Assembly: GCA_021234535.1 (NCBI GenBank) | Contig: CM037840.1 | Location: 26,851,020 to 26,915,019, forward strand | Direction: 5' to 3' | Length of the DNA: 64,000 nucleotides | From: Stichopus chloronotus | Taxonomy: Eukaryota; Echinodermata; Holothuroidea; Aspidochirotida; Stichopodidae | Part shown: positions 25,242-36,710 of the stretch, piece after piece | How positions within the stretch are numbered: position 1 is the first letter of the stretch | Layout of the letters: each line of letters opens with the position of its first letter | Notes under the pieces: model-generated | What the model saw: only the letters and a program-made list of their open reading frames with translations | Told to the model about the DNA's origin: nothing | The model's database searches: none | Translations under genes and position numbers: made by a program

Positions 25242-27144
25242 CTGGTAATGTACTGCACCCTTTAATGAACACCAAATGTAAATTCTGTTGGGTTCGTATA
25301 TTATATCCTTTTATAATCTGCATGCACAAACGGCAGAGGATATAAGAGGAAGACTGAAGCTAGAATGAATATGTTCCTCCGGTTGAGCGTCTCGTCGTCC
25401 TTGTTTACCCAAAATATAAAGAAAGGTAATTGACAGCAAACTAGGCTTAATAAAACATCTTTAACAGCGCCACCATTTTATACATCAGCAGCAGAAATGT
25501 CTCCCGATGACATTGACTTGTATTCTTGTTTTTGTCTTCTTGTTTACTATTGTTTTTCTTCCATATGGCTGCCAGTTGTCATATGCTATCACTAAATGTA
25601 TTCACCCAGGACAGTAACATGACCTCTATTTGGTTATGGCATTCTACGTGACACCGTCGTAATACTTGAAAACTGTAATATACTGTTAGTAAAACATTAT
25701 TTTCACAGATGCCTCATCTAACCCCCCTCCCTTTTGTCAAAGTCTTCACAGACGATGTGATCATTTCGTACAATGTTTGGAGTCACGAGAAGTATCAGCT
25801 TAGGGGTACCGCATAATGGGCGAGAGAGGGAGGTGAGGGGTACGCAAGAGGTGCACTGGATAATGTCGTTGGACTAGCAAGTTTCATGTCACGTATTATC
25901 GTATGAAAAATGAATCTATATATTTTCTGGGACTGACTAACCTGCAATCATTTTGTTCGGGCTAAAACCAAATTTCTTTTTATTCCTTAAAGGAGGGGGG
26001 GGGTGGGGGCTGTAACACTCACCTGCTAGGTTTCTCAAAAAATAACGCGGGGGGGGGGGGGGGGTTGGAAGAGAATGTAAATCTTCCTCAGTGAATCTCT
26101 GAGTAACATATGCAATTATGGCATTCATAAATAAATGGGAATAGACATATTTACATCGACTTCTATTGTATTTCTGAATTGTCTTCTATTTTCCCCATTT
26201 ATTTATTAATTTTAGAGTAACCTATATTTGGTTCACGCAAGTCCAATCGTAATCCGTAAGCTAAATAGGACGATGGTGTGCATGACGCCGTTTCGGCAGT
26301 GTAAATTAGGCTTAAACTGTATTTTCTCACAAACTTGAGTTGTACTTAGTCAATCATGACAGAGGTCTTTCTTTCAAACACTTCATTAAATAACGGTATC
26401 CTTTTCTCTTCCACCCCCCCCCTTCCGCCCCTCCCGTCCCCCAATCGGTTCCCTTCCCTCTCGTCCTGATTCTGACTGTAGATTCCACCGGCTGAGGACA
26501 CTTTTTCGCCGATATACAGTATAAAAAACATGCCATGACCACTGAACATTTTGATGTACCCCACATAGAACTACCAATTTCTTCAACTTATTCTTAAACT
26601 TACCTAATACAAGCGTACTTTTCAGCCGTCTGGGATGAGGCCCTGAGGTGCAAAACTGCCCTCTGTCCCTTCCTGTTGGAACTAAAGTGAGATCATCTAG
26701 GGTAGTGGTAGTATTAAAAATACAAAGGAAAAGCTCAAATTTCTATCGAAAATTTTCTGTCTATCGAAAATATCTAAATTTACAGATCGAACTAAGACAT
26801 ATTTTGGACAATTTAGCTTGTATAGCTCCTCCCATTAGAATTACGTTTGATAGCGTTGACAGTTACTTTCATAGAGCAGCTTACCGTGGTGTCATTAAAA
26901 ATTGAGAGATGGGATTGTAAGAGTATAGGTCTTGGTCTGACCGAAACTAGGGGTTAATGGTATAAAGCCGATGCAGCCGGTTTGGGGTGTCGCTTACAAT
27001 GCAAACGTTTCCAGAAAGACATAAGAAACTGACGGCGGCAGACAGAAATATAATGGAAACAGTTATTAAAAACATAAACGGGTGAAAAGAAGCACCGTAG
27101 TTTCATCAAACTACAGTGTTTCTAAGCGATCAACTCAATGTTTG
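25242..27144. other. Intergenic, no gene recognised
   Basis: Includes G16 at 26049-26064 and a C-rich pyrimidine tract at about 26405-26465 that produces overlapping artificial open frames. Confidence 0.55.
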
Positions 27145-27371
27145 TCACTAGTATAGAAATTCCCGCTGGCATGTTTAGAGAAGCCCGCAACCACGATATT
27201 AAGGTATTGTACAATTTTTGACTTTATGTTACAAGAATTTGAAATCATATGGCAGAATTTCTCCTCTGGAAACTTTTATTTTCCCAGATTGTTGGTGTAA
27301 TTAAACCACAAAATGAAAGTTCTGGACAGGAAATTTTAATGTTTTCATTTTTCAAAACGTAATGCACTTAA
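27145..27371 (+). mobile_element. MITE family 1, copy E (3' fragment)
   Basis: Matches the right third of copy A: ACTAGTATA, a CCC-GGC segment, AGAAGC, GAATTTGAAATCATAT, TTTTCCCAGATTGT, and finally ACGTAATGCACTTAA in place of ACGCAATCACTTTAA. The left two thirds are missing. Confidence 0.65.
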
Positions 27372-29647
27372 CAACCCCAACCCCATAACAGAAATCGTTT
27401 TTCACTATAGTTGTTCTATGGTGCATTTATAACCCATCCTTGAAATGGGGCATATCTGCAATTCGTCAATTACAGAGAACAATCAGTCTGTGAAAAAACA
27501 GTTAAATATATGGGTTGAGACGATATACAAGAGCAATGCAATTATGCATATGATTGTCTTTCATTTATGAAGCACTTGGCAAATACGGGGAAGGGGAGGG
27601 CTGATCCATTCACTTTTTGCCCAGGCTCTTCTGTTTCCTTTGTCATTTGCTACACTAGATTCACGTGCTGAACATCTCAATATGTTCATTCTGTCAACAA
27701 ACAAATAATTCCTAATTTTGATGGGAAAAAAAATATGACATGCAAGTCTGCATGTTTATAGTACAAAGGCCTTATGATAGGTTAGATAAACATATTTAAA
27801 AATAGGAGACTTTGTGCCCGCTAGGTGTGCCACCACCCACATTTTGCCCCTGTCGGCCACCAGCCATTTCCATTTTCAAATCAATCGCTGCATAGCGTTC
27901 ATACAACTCAAACATCCCCCTACACTCCCCCTCATCAATTCCCCGCCCCCCCCCCCCCACCTCCCTCTTTGCTACGCTTCGCTTCGCTTTGTTTTTTTGT
28001 TTTTTTTTTTCATGCTCGCTCGCTTTCATCTTTTTAACATCTCAAATCGCTTTCCAAAATTTCTGTGGAAGGGGGATGGGCGAAGTTACCCCTTGCCCCT
28101 TCACAACTTTAAAGCAACCCATTCTCGACAAAGTTTCCCCCTTGTGCTTCATAATCTGACTGCCTAATGACCACAACAAGTGATAAAAATGGCAGAAATT
28201 TTTCATCTCCTGTGAACTTTCTGCAAAGTCTTCTTGATATGAAGTAGAGCCGACCAGTATGGCAAATGGGCCAAGTGCTAATATTCTAATGCGCATGCGT
28301 ACTATCAATAAATCTAAAATAGTCGAAACAGCAAGCAAGTAAATATCATTAAAGCGAATGTAAGCAAAACGCAAGCAAAATATATTGAATTAAGTAGTGC
28401 TCTAAACATTTAGATTAAAGAAAAGGCAAGAAATCACGGAACGTCACTTCTTGAATACGTTGGTCTGTCATACACAATCCCACTATTAAGGTAGCCGCTT
28501 TAAAACACATTACAAGGTAAAAAAGGAGTTCAAGATACAGCAAATATTAAGTATCAAGTGAAATTTTAACGAGCGGTGAAACTTGTGTATTTGAAGTCTG
28601 GTTAATCTGCCTTAGTGAGTACAAGATCGGCATCCTCAAAACAATTTTTGAAACATTTCTGTGGCAAAGGTGTTGTAGAAATATTGCAGTCTTTTGCAAG
28701 GCCCGACGGTATACACAACAGCATTTTCAAAGCACTTTCCAAACGTTCATTTTAACAATTGTGTAGGCCTTTGTGAGATGATACATGCCCATGTGGTCGA
28801 GTTTTAGACCAAAGGGACCCATATGCTTGTGTGTGTGTGTGTGTTTTTTTTTTTTTTTAGCAACCATGCGCCCCAGCACATGTGCAGACGGCGCTCTACG
28901 CGGTACTCTAAAATCGATGGCGCTGCATCAGTATTAACCCTAAGTATTAACCGAAAATTCGGTGGCTCTAACTTCGGGAATCTTAAGTAAAGACTGTCGT
29001 CTTCCTCCCAAATGTATGTGCAGGTTGCAAACGTGTAGCTCAAAACTCCCTTCTTAGGTGCTGCAAGGAAACAGAGTTCAAACGATTGTATGTTTTCCTA
29101 CTTATAAACTGCATTTTAAGTCCAACGGAATTTTTAAATACATTTTAAAGAGGCACACGTTGAGTGTTTCCCGTGCGTGTGTCGGGTGTGCGCGCGTGTG
29201 TGAACATGTGGCTTGGTATGTAATTGCACCTAAAATGATCTAAAACCGGATCCTTTAGCAAAGATTCGGTGAATGATTCTCTGCCTGTAGATGTTCAAGT
29301 TACCCATCACACCCCCCAGAGTACACCATGCTGAAGGGAACCGGCAAAGGCCTCCGTGGTTGGTTTCATAAACATTAATTACACTTATCCTAAGTTGGAC
29401 CAAACTGAAACTCTTCTTCTGGAAAATAATGATTAGCCTATGTTAATATTCAAGGCACTGTTCTGAATCGTTTCTGAATGAGACGTACGGCGATCGGGAA
29501 ATATGTATACAAGGCTGCCGGCAAAGACCGGATTCGCAGAGATGGCATGGTTGGGGACTAGTTGCTGGGTATGTCGAGAAAGATACCCCTTTTGAAGGTG
29601 TAGAAAGGAGTTTGAATCTGACAGTATCGAAGCCATCTGGGTAGAGA
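27372..29647. other. Intergenic, no gene recognised
   Basis: Includes C13 at 27946-27958, a T-rich run at 27990-28010 and a short (TG)n-T tract at 28828-28858. Confidence 0.55.
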
Positions 29648-30000
29648 TTAAAGGGAAACAGGGCGTTTAGAATACACCGACATGACATGCAAAGAAAATA
29701 GCATTAATCATTGTTAAACTATTCAGTCTCATCAATAAACATCTACCAAAGCTTCATCTTCTCAAAAGATTATGCATGCGATGAGTAATGGAAGATGCAT
29801 CATTTGAATTTTGAAAAGTTTGGGTGAACAAATTAGCGTTGAGCAACAAATAACTGAATTTCGATCTGTGAGAAACTTAGTTCTTGAAAAGAAGGCTACG
29901 GTCTTTCCTTATTTTGATTGATCTATCATTATACGTCCACGAACATTGGTTTCAAAAATATGGATGTTTTCTCTAAAACAAAAGCCCTATTTCCCTTTAA
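29648..30000. mobile_element. MITE family 3, copy A (TTAA-flanked)
   Basis: Left end TTAA-AGGGAAACAGGGC, right end GCCCTATTTCCCT-TTAA: a 13-bp TIR with one mismatch inside perfect TTAA repeats. 353 bp. The body is shared with 51092-51402, for example TTCAGTCTCATCAATAAACA, GATGAGTAATGGAAGAT and AAGAAGGCTAC. No coding capacity. Confidence 0.85.
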
Positions 30001-30739
30001 GATACCATTTATAGGAGTGCACTTATCTGTTTAATCACAGAGCACCTGATTCAATAGCATGAATGGGTTCATCTTTCTTCCTTGAGATAGTAAATGTTAT
30101 CCTTACAGCAGATAACGTTGTACACTAATTATCCCGTTATCGGTGATTTTGATGCACTTAAAGATAACGGAAGTACAAGTTGGAAAGATTAAGTTTGTCA
30201 CTTGAATCTCATACGCAATTAGCTTAGCAACCAACTACTAGGGTAAAGGATACTTCTAAGATGTTGACAGATTGTGTTTATTCCTCAAATAGAGACATGG
30301 TGATGTACTTGTGCGTCGATTAGTTCACATTATAGTGAACACTTTTTAGTCTATTTTCCTTTAAAGCATAGTAAACCCGAAAGACATACTAAGACCTTTG
30401 ACACCACTACAACGTACAGGGATATAACTAAAATCGATATATGACCGTGTTTTTTTTTTTGTACAGTTTATATTTACCATATAGTTGATGCAGATTAAGC
30501 ATTATAATTTTATGGCAGAGTACAACCTCACTGAAACCAATTAACAAACATGCCGTGCCCCATCTTAGCCAAAACCGTGCGATAAAAATGCTGCAGTCTG
30601 ATTGGTTCACTGACGAAATCAAAGTCATCGTCCACGAAACGGAATGGTTGTTAAGGACAAAGTAAAAAAAAATGTTTGAAAGATAAAGTAACAAAGCTTG
30701 TTAAAACAGGCTAAAATCAATTATTTTCATCCTGCAATC
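30001..30739. other. Intergenic, nothing recognised
   Basis: AT-rich, no coding or repeat family recognised. Confidence 0.5.
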
Positions 30740-30926
30740 TTAAAGGTTGTGTGACATGCTTCTAGAAAAGAGTATACCATCATTCAGAGGTTGCAGAGTA
30801 AAACTTTGAATGAGAATTTTGTTTATACCTTGCACTGTTTTTGAGATATGACTTTTCAAAGTTTGAGAAAAATGCAAAGCAGATGAGTACGTGTTGATGG
30901 AGTGTTGCACAGTGTCAGTATTTCTT
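30740..30926. mobile_element. MITE family 2, copy C (5' fragment)
   Basis: Starts TTAA-AGGTTGTGTGACATGC and follows copy A through GTTTTTGAGATA, TTTTCAAAGTTTGA and GGAGTGTTGCACAGTGTCAG, then stops abruptly where reverse-transcriptase-like sequence begins. The right half was not found downstream. Confidence 0.75.
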
Positions 30927-30930
30927 TCAG

Positions 30931-32350
30931 TTTCCTTCCAGTTGGAAGAAGGACTGGGTTATCCCCATATTTAAAATGGCTCAGTGTAACCCAAACGCTA
31001 GCACCTACAGACCTGTATCTGTATTACCTGCTGCATCCAAAATCATCGAGAAGCACGTTCATCCAGCTCTGTATGGTGTACCGTGGACGTTGTGAGTCAC
31101 TGAAAGGATCTCTTAACCAGGTTTCAGACCCTTCTTGTCAAATGGCATTACCTAAGCTGATTGATGGATGGCTCAAAAATATGGATTAGACTAGTCTTGA
31201 TAATAGAACTATGTTTTTTTTATTTACGTAAAGCTTTTGACCTTATTAATCATTAAGCATTACTAAAGCATTAATGAAAAATTAATTTTGTGATGAAACT
31301 ATTAAATATTTTCACACTTTTTTCGTCCAATTAATAGAACCCAATGTGTGTAGGTGAATTCTGACTGTGCGGCGATGTGGAGTTCGTCAGGGTCAATTTT
31401 AGGGCCAAACTGTTTTGATTTATGACTTTCTTATTACAAAACTGATATCTATCCCGACTAATATGCATATTTCTGGTATGCTCACAATGAGTGGTGTTTG
31501 ACGCTTATGACGAAGATTTGAAGAACAAATGTAATTGGTGCAAAGATAAAATGGGACGTCATAAATAGTGAAAAAAAATGTTGATATGCTCCAAACAAAG
31601 GCAGATGAGCCTATCTGATGATAATGTACTTACATCATGACAAATAAAGACTAGACAATATACCTATTTGAAGAAAAACTAACCGTAAAAATCGACCCAC
31701 ACCTCGCTTGACAAAATCACATTGACTACATGTTTGTGATAAAATGATCAGGTTAGCTTTCCCCAGTGGAATCACGCATCTCATTTACATACCAACACGA
31801 ATCTTATTTTTTTAATGGATATATTTAACCCATTTTAGACTTCTGCAATATTGTCTTGGGGAAATGTACATTATAGGAAAGCTTGAACGAATAAAAAGAC
31901 TGGAGAAAAAGTACTGCTAGGATTATACTCGATGCTTCATATATGAATATAAATCTGAAGTTTTTTTTTTTTTTTAAATCGCTTGTCTGGAACATCTTTT
32001 CTTAGAGATTAAGAAACACGGACGCACTAGTGAGTGTCTAAATATTCCAAGTTATATGTAAGCTAACATACAAAACCAAATATGAAACTCACTCTAAACC
32101 ATCTAAAATGTGTGTTATGAGAGAATCTATATATACACCAAGAGGCTCAACAGAACTCCATAAAAACGTTTCTCATGCAGGGCTATATGGAACGCAAAAA
32201 GGGCAAATTAATGTGATGAAGACGTACTTTGATGTGATGACGACTCCATAGGGCTAGGGTGGCAAGACGTGGGATGAACTCATTAACCTCAGAACCGTCT
32301 CGACCTTGTAACGGAACTATGATTGTACCTTATTGCACTCCCTTGCTCTT
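30931..32350 (+). pseudogene. Decayed non-LTR retrotransposon reverse transcriptase (5' truncated)
   Basis: Fragments in several plus-strand frames match the layout of LINE reverse transcriptases: WKKDWVIPIFK (30943 on), then TYRPVSVLPAASKIIEK, LRKAFDLINH at 31224-31253 (motif A region, D-KAFD), SGSILGPNCF at about 31387 (motif B region, QGSILGP), then the thumb/C-terminal pieces WGNVHYRKA (about 31855) and a degraded ERIKRLEKK-ARIILDA-like stretch. Stops (first TGA at 31093) and frameshifts break it throughout. It resembles jockey/CR1-type elements in general; the clade cannot be set by eye. The endonuclease half is absent. Confidence 0.8.
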
Positions 32351-32959
32351 TTACTTTTTAAATGTTTCGTTTTTATGAGTTCATCCGGAATTCATTTTAG
32401 GTCCTTCTATCGCTGCTGGATTTTAGTTTTTCGATACTGCCACATGTAGGCCTAATTGACTCGTCTGATTCACGTTTTAACGTTGATTTTTACAGCCTTA
32501 CCTTCTTTATGTTTATTTGAGTACAATGTATTTACCTCTCTACTTTGTTTACATTTTCCTAAACGCCACTCGGTTCTTAAGTTATTGTCTGATGACGTAA
32601 TTACCACTTACGGTCTACTTTGTTTACTTATTTTCGTCATTGCCTTTCGCAATCGTTCATATGTTAGTACTTACGATGTTTTACTATGCTTTCCTCTGTT
32701 TACGTATTCATGTTTGATACTGTTCTTTTGTTTAGTGTGCAATAGGTTTGGCATTTGGCATTTCACATTGTTTGGACGTTTTTTGCTCTGTTCTTTTGTT
32801 TTATGTTCAATGCATGTGACTTTGCTTTGTTTACGTTTTCTTATGCTACTGTCTGAAGTGAGGCTACTTTACCTGCTTGTCTCATTACCCACTAATACCC
32901 AACTTGGTATTTGTAAGGTAGCAAAAATTTGGGAATCATGTGTTACTTTAGGAGTGTAA
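32351..32959. other. Pyrimidine-rich stretch with CTTTGTTTAC repeats, no supported gene
   Basis: Several CT(T)TGTTTAC words (about 32542, 32620, 32835) in a T-rich region. An open frame of 167 residues crosses it, but it is hydrophobic simply because of T-richness. It could be the 3' tail of the LINE or flanking sequence. Confidence 0.4.
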
Positions 32960-32961
32960 AC

Positions 32962-33070
32962 AGGCCCGTAGCCAGGGGGATCGGAGCGTTCGAACGACCC
33001 ACCCCAACTTGAGGGAGGTCCATTTTTCCGTCTTGACAGATTGCGACCTAATTTCCCTTCACTTTTAGCA
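32962..33070. mobile_element. hAT-like element end (CAGGCCCGTAGCCAGG)
   Basis: Terminus-like start at 32961-32976 with an internal GACCCACC...GGTCC region similar to the related stretch at 34080-34150. Partner end and target duplication were not identified. Confidence 0.45.
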
Positions 33071-33463
33071 GGAAGATAAAACCTTTCCACTTAAGTCATA
33101 AAATGTATACAGGCCCAAACTGACCACAATATCTCATCACCACATACATGTACTATGTGGAGTGATGACATAATAAGCTCAAAAACGCGCATGCATGGTT
33201 ATGTCATAGTGGGGTGAATATCATTGAACTACTGATACAATACAAAGCCCGGGACACACGCCACGACAACCTGCGACATGACTGCGACCACCCACAGTGT
33301 CTGCTGCGGTCGTGGCGGTTTTACCGGTTCCACGACTCAACTTCAGTTGTGTCGTATTAAGCCGTCGCCGAGCCCGATTAAATATGTTCAATTGCAGTCG
33401 AGTGCGTGCAGTCGGTGCATTTTAAGCCCTGTTCAAACCGCCACGACTACCAAAGTGTCTACT

Positions 33464-33926
33464 CAGGCTCGTAGCCAAGGAGGCCACCGCACCCCCCCCC
33501 CCCCCCTGCCCGGGCCATATTGTGGTATTTCTTTTAGGACTTCGCCAGAAATACCCAGGATCATAGGCATAGCCATGCAGGGTTGGGAGCATGTATGTGT
33601 ACATGTAAAACACCCACGAAGGGCCGTTTTCTGCTATCTGAGTGGTATGTAGGGCCAAACGTTTCTTTGAATGCTCATCTCGGCACTTCATCATTTTTCA
33701 CTGACTAATTGTTTTCTCAGTAATTGAGAAATTGTAGACATGAGATCTATATTTCAATGCTGGGTTCATGCAGCTGAAAAGACTTGGGAAGGGCTATTTC
33801 CGGCCATCTAGAGGGTTTGTAAAACTCACAATTTTCTTGTACGCTCCACGCCAACCGATAGTGGCGCTCCGCTTAGTTAGTCTTCACGAGTTCGTACCCC
33901 GTGGCATATTCCTGGCTACGCCCCTG
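33464..33926. mobile_element. hAT-type non-autonomous element with 8-bp target duplication
   Basis: The element starts CAGGCTCGTAGCCA and ends TGGCTACGCCCCTG, inverted with few mismatches. It is flanked by TGTCTACT at 33456-33463 and again at 33927-33934: a perfect 8-bp direct repeat, the length made by hAT transposases, whose TIRs commonly begin CAG. Contains C15 at 33492-33506. 463 bp, no transposase frame. Confidence 0.88.
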
Positions 33927-33991
33927 TGTCTACTATTTATGTAAATTGTCTACTACGGAAAGTCTTTTGTAGTCCTCTAAAATGCTCCAGA

Positions 33992-34151
33992 TTGGCAGGA
34001 GGCCTGCAGGTTTCAAAATTTTCTGGGGACGCATGCCCCTGGACCCCTAGCAACTTAGGCCTATGGCAGGCGCCAGCCGCTTCCGTATCTAGAAAAAGGT
34101 CCACATCTTGGAAAAAAGACCCACCCCTCCACGTGGGCTGGCTACGGGCCT
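33992..34151. mobile_element. hAT-like element fragment ending GGCTACGGGCCT
   Basis: Contains the GACCCCTAGCAACTTAGG-like and AAAAAAGACCCACCCCTCC segments and ends in GCTGGCTACGGGCCT, the complement of the left terminus of the element at 32962. It may be the other end of a rearranged copy. Confidence 0.45.
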
Positions 34152-35098
34152 CATAAATGGCAATTACCGGCCATGTTTATTGTGTTTAGTTTATTGTGTT
34201 GAGTTTATTGTGTTTTCTAGTTATCCCAGAAGCTGTTTACTCACGTTTCCGGCAGCTCAGTTCACCTATTCGGCTTAACGCGTGACTTCAAAGGGTAAAA
34301 AAGCAGGATGTTGTGTTACGTAACACCATCGTTCAGTGTTTGAATGCCGCAATATTTGTAAAGCACCACCTTTATATGAATTCATGTAAAATACCTTCTG
34401 TTGGGCAGTAAAGAAATCCGTGTGGATTGTACTATACGTAACCACGGCGATATATGCTAGAACCAGGAGTGCCCACAATAACTGTAGACGGGCACGTGTT
34501 ACATCTGCACGTGTGTAAGCGACAAGAAACATGTGGCAAACCCTGGCTCAATGATGTGTGAAGTTCCAGCGTACTGCAGTTTGATGTTGCTTTTCATGTG
34601 GGCGATTATAACAACCCTGTGTGGATGTTGAGCTCTTGAGGCAGGCGAAAAGGTCGGGTGAAAGGAGCATTGTTACCAACAATATTGGAATTCACTGATT
34701 ACGGGGCCTAGCAAATCATGTGCTCATTTCCCCAACCCTCTTCAGTCCCAGGTCTCCTTTTCGTTGTTTATTTTAGCCTCCCAAGCGAAGTTTTCATAAC
34801 TTTGTTTTGCCTTCTCAGACTCCTTCCCTGGTTTTCTCTGCGCTCCGATCCGCTACGCGCTCTGTCGACCACAGCATAGTATCCTTGAAACGTTGCAATT
34901 GCCTGTATGGCATTTAGGCAAAGCTCGAACTTGACATCAAGCATACAGGACACAACTCAACGTAATGAGGCCCCATCACTTGAATACTGAAAACGTTTCT
35001 GATATGTTCTTCATTCTACCAGATCCATAGGCCGACTCTATCTTGCCTTTAGTGTGTACTTTTTTTCTCTTGATACTCTTCTTTTCGTGGGCACTAGC
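34152..35098. other. Intergenic, no gene recognised
   Basis: A short TTTATTGTGTT(T/G)AG triple repeat lies at about 34176-34215. Nothing else. Confidence 0.5.
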
Positions 35099-35794
35099 TC
35101 AAAGTGATTGGGTGTGTGCTGAAAAACTAGAAACATAAGATTATGTTTGATCTTAACTTTTTCTTTATTTTTAAATGTACACGAGAGATTGTACATGGAC
35201 GGACTACCTCTTTCAATGAAGGAAAACGACAGTAACTACTTTGAAAAGCAACGGGATTGGCATAAAAACAGTAAAATACAGAAATCGTATTTGAAAATTA
35301 ACGGTTCTTACTATAAGCGCCTGCATAATGAATATGCAGCAGTGCGTGGCTCACTGGAGTGTCAAAAGCATACTATTCAAGTCGTTGCTCCTTGGTCGGT
35401 ATCGGGAATTGTAGCATTTGGTGAAAGGAGCACTGTATTTTCAAATAATCTACGAACTGATCACAACATTGCGGCGTCAGTGATCCTGAGTTGTTTTGAC
35501 TAACTGAATATTCAATACTAGTATACTTCCCATTGGATTGTTCAAAGAAGCACACCGTTTACTTAAATGAAAACAAATAAATGAAATGAAACTGTCAACC
35601 ATTACATTATCGTATGATTCTATTACTTTTTGTTGTTATGTTAGAAGAATTTTGAATCATATGGCAGAAATAACCAACTGAAACCAACTTATTTTCCCAG
35701 ATTGTCTGATTGTTGCAATGAAACGCCTGAACAAACTTTTGGAGATGAAATTGCAATGTTTTTTACTTTTCACCTACGCACGCAATCACTTTAA
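35099..35794 (+). mobile_element. MITE family 1, copy B (full length)
   Basis: Left end TCAA-AGTGATTGGGTGTGT (one change in TTAA), right end ACGCACGCAATCACT-TTAA. About 696 bp and close to copy A over the whole length. In this copy the reading frame 35147-35503 stays open for 118 residues with no family resemblance; other copies carry stops or frameshifts in the same stretch. Confidence 0.8.
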
Positions 35795-36111
35795 CAAACA
35801 CTTCTCATATATACTTACAGAGTCTGTCCATGCATACTATTTTTCTGTTATATGTTTGTAGGGACGAAATTAAATGGCTAAATAAACATATAGCCCCGCA
35901 GAGTTCAAGGTGCATGGTCTTGGTCAGTCCATCAAATAGGGGAATATGAATCTCTATGACCCCCCCCCCCCCCTCAAACCCACCCTCGTCCTTCATGTCG
36001 ACGTGACGCCTTACAAAATAAGCCACAAGTTGATTACGGTAATCTTTATAACATACTGTCTGTCACGCCTTCACTTCTGTCTTACGTATCTCATGCGCAC
36101 GATGGCTGCGT
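35795..36111. other. Intergenic, includes C14 at 35960-35973
   Basis: No gene recognised. Confidence 0.5.
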
Positions 36112-36710
36112 AATATAGGAAAGCACCGATGACGGGGCCTAAACAACTTTCACTTTTCTTAAATACACACTCTATAAACTTAAATTCACACTCTATGATA
36201 AACTTAAATTCATACTCTATAAACTTAAATTCACATCCTATAAACTTAAATTCACACCCTATAAACTTAAATTCACATTATGTAATCTTAAATTCACACT
36301 TTATAAACTTGAATTCACACTTTCACTCTTTCTTAAATTCACACTTAATAAACTTAAATTTACATTTTCACTTTTTCTTAAATTAACACTCTATAAACTT
36401 AAATCCACACTCTAACTTTTTTTTAAATTCACAGTCATAAATTCAAATTCACAGAGGGAAAAAGTGGAAGTAGAATTTATGTTTATAGAGTGTAAATTTT
36501 AAGTTTATACAGTGTGGACTTAAGTTTATCATAGCGTGTGATCTTAAGTTCGTAAAGTGTAAATTTAAGTTTATCAGGTGTGAATTTAAGTTTATAGAGT
36601 GTTAATTTAAATATCATAGAGTTTGAATTTAAGTTTATAGTGGGTGAACGGTGTAAATTTAAGTAAAGTGAAAGTTGTTTTGGTCCTTCAGTGCTTCCGT
36701 AGTATAGCCT
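36112..36710. mobile_element. Foldback element with tandem-repeat arms
   Basis: The left half (36165-36440) is a tandem array of about 19-20 bp units ACACTCTATAAACTTAAATTC. The right half (36460-36660) is the same array in reverse complement, GAATTTAAGTTTATAGAGTG. The outer ends also pair: GGAAAGCACCGATGACGGGGCC on the left, and the complement of GGTCC-TTCAGTGCTTCC on the right, followed by AACAACTTTCACTTT / AAAGTGAAAGTTGTT. This matches the plan of foldback transposons such as Drosophila FB and the sea urchin TU elements, whose long inverted repeats consist of short tandem units. Confidence 0.78.

Noticed and set aside
32456..32959. 167-residue hydrophobic open frame
   Set aside because: T-rich sequence makes any frame look membrane-like. 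No family motif, no splice context, and it follows a decayed LINE.
36129..36386. Asn/Leu/Ser repeat open frame
   Set aside because: It is the tandem-repeat arm of the foldback element.
36112..36710. CRISPR-like array
   Set aside because: Units are contiguous and diverged without spacers, and the second half is inverted. It is a foldback element in a eukaryotic genome.
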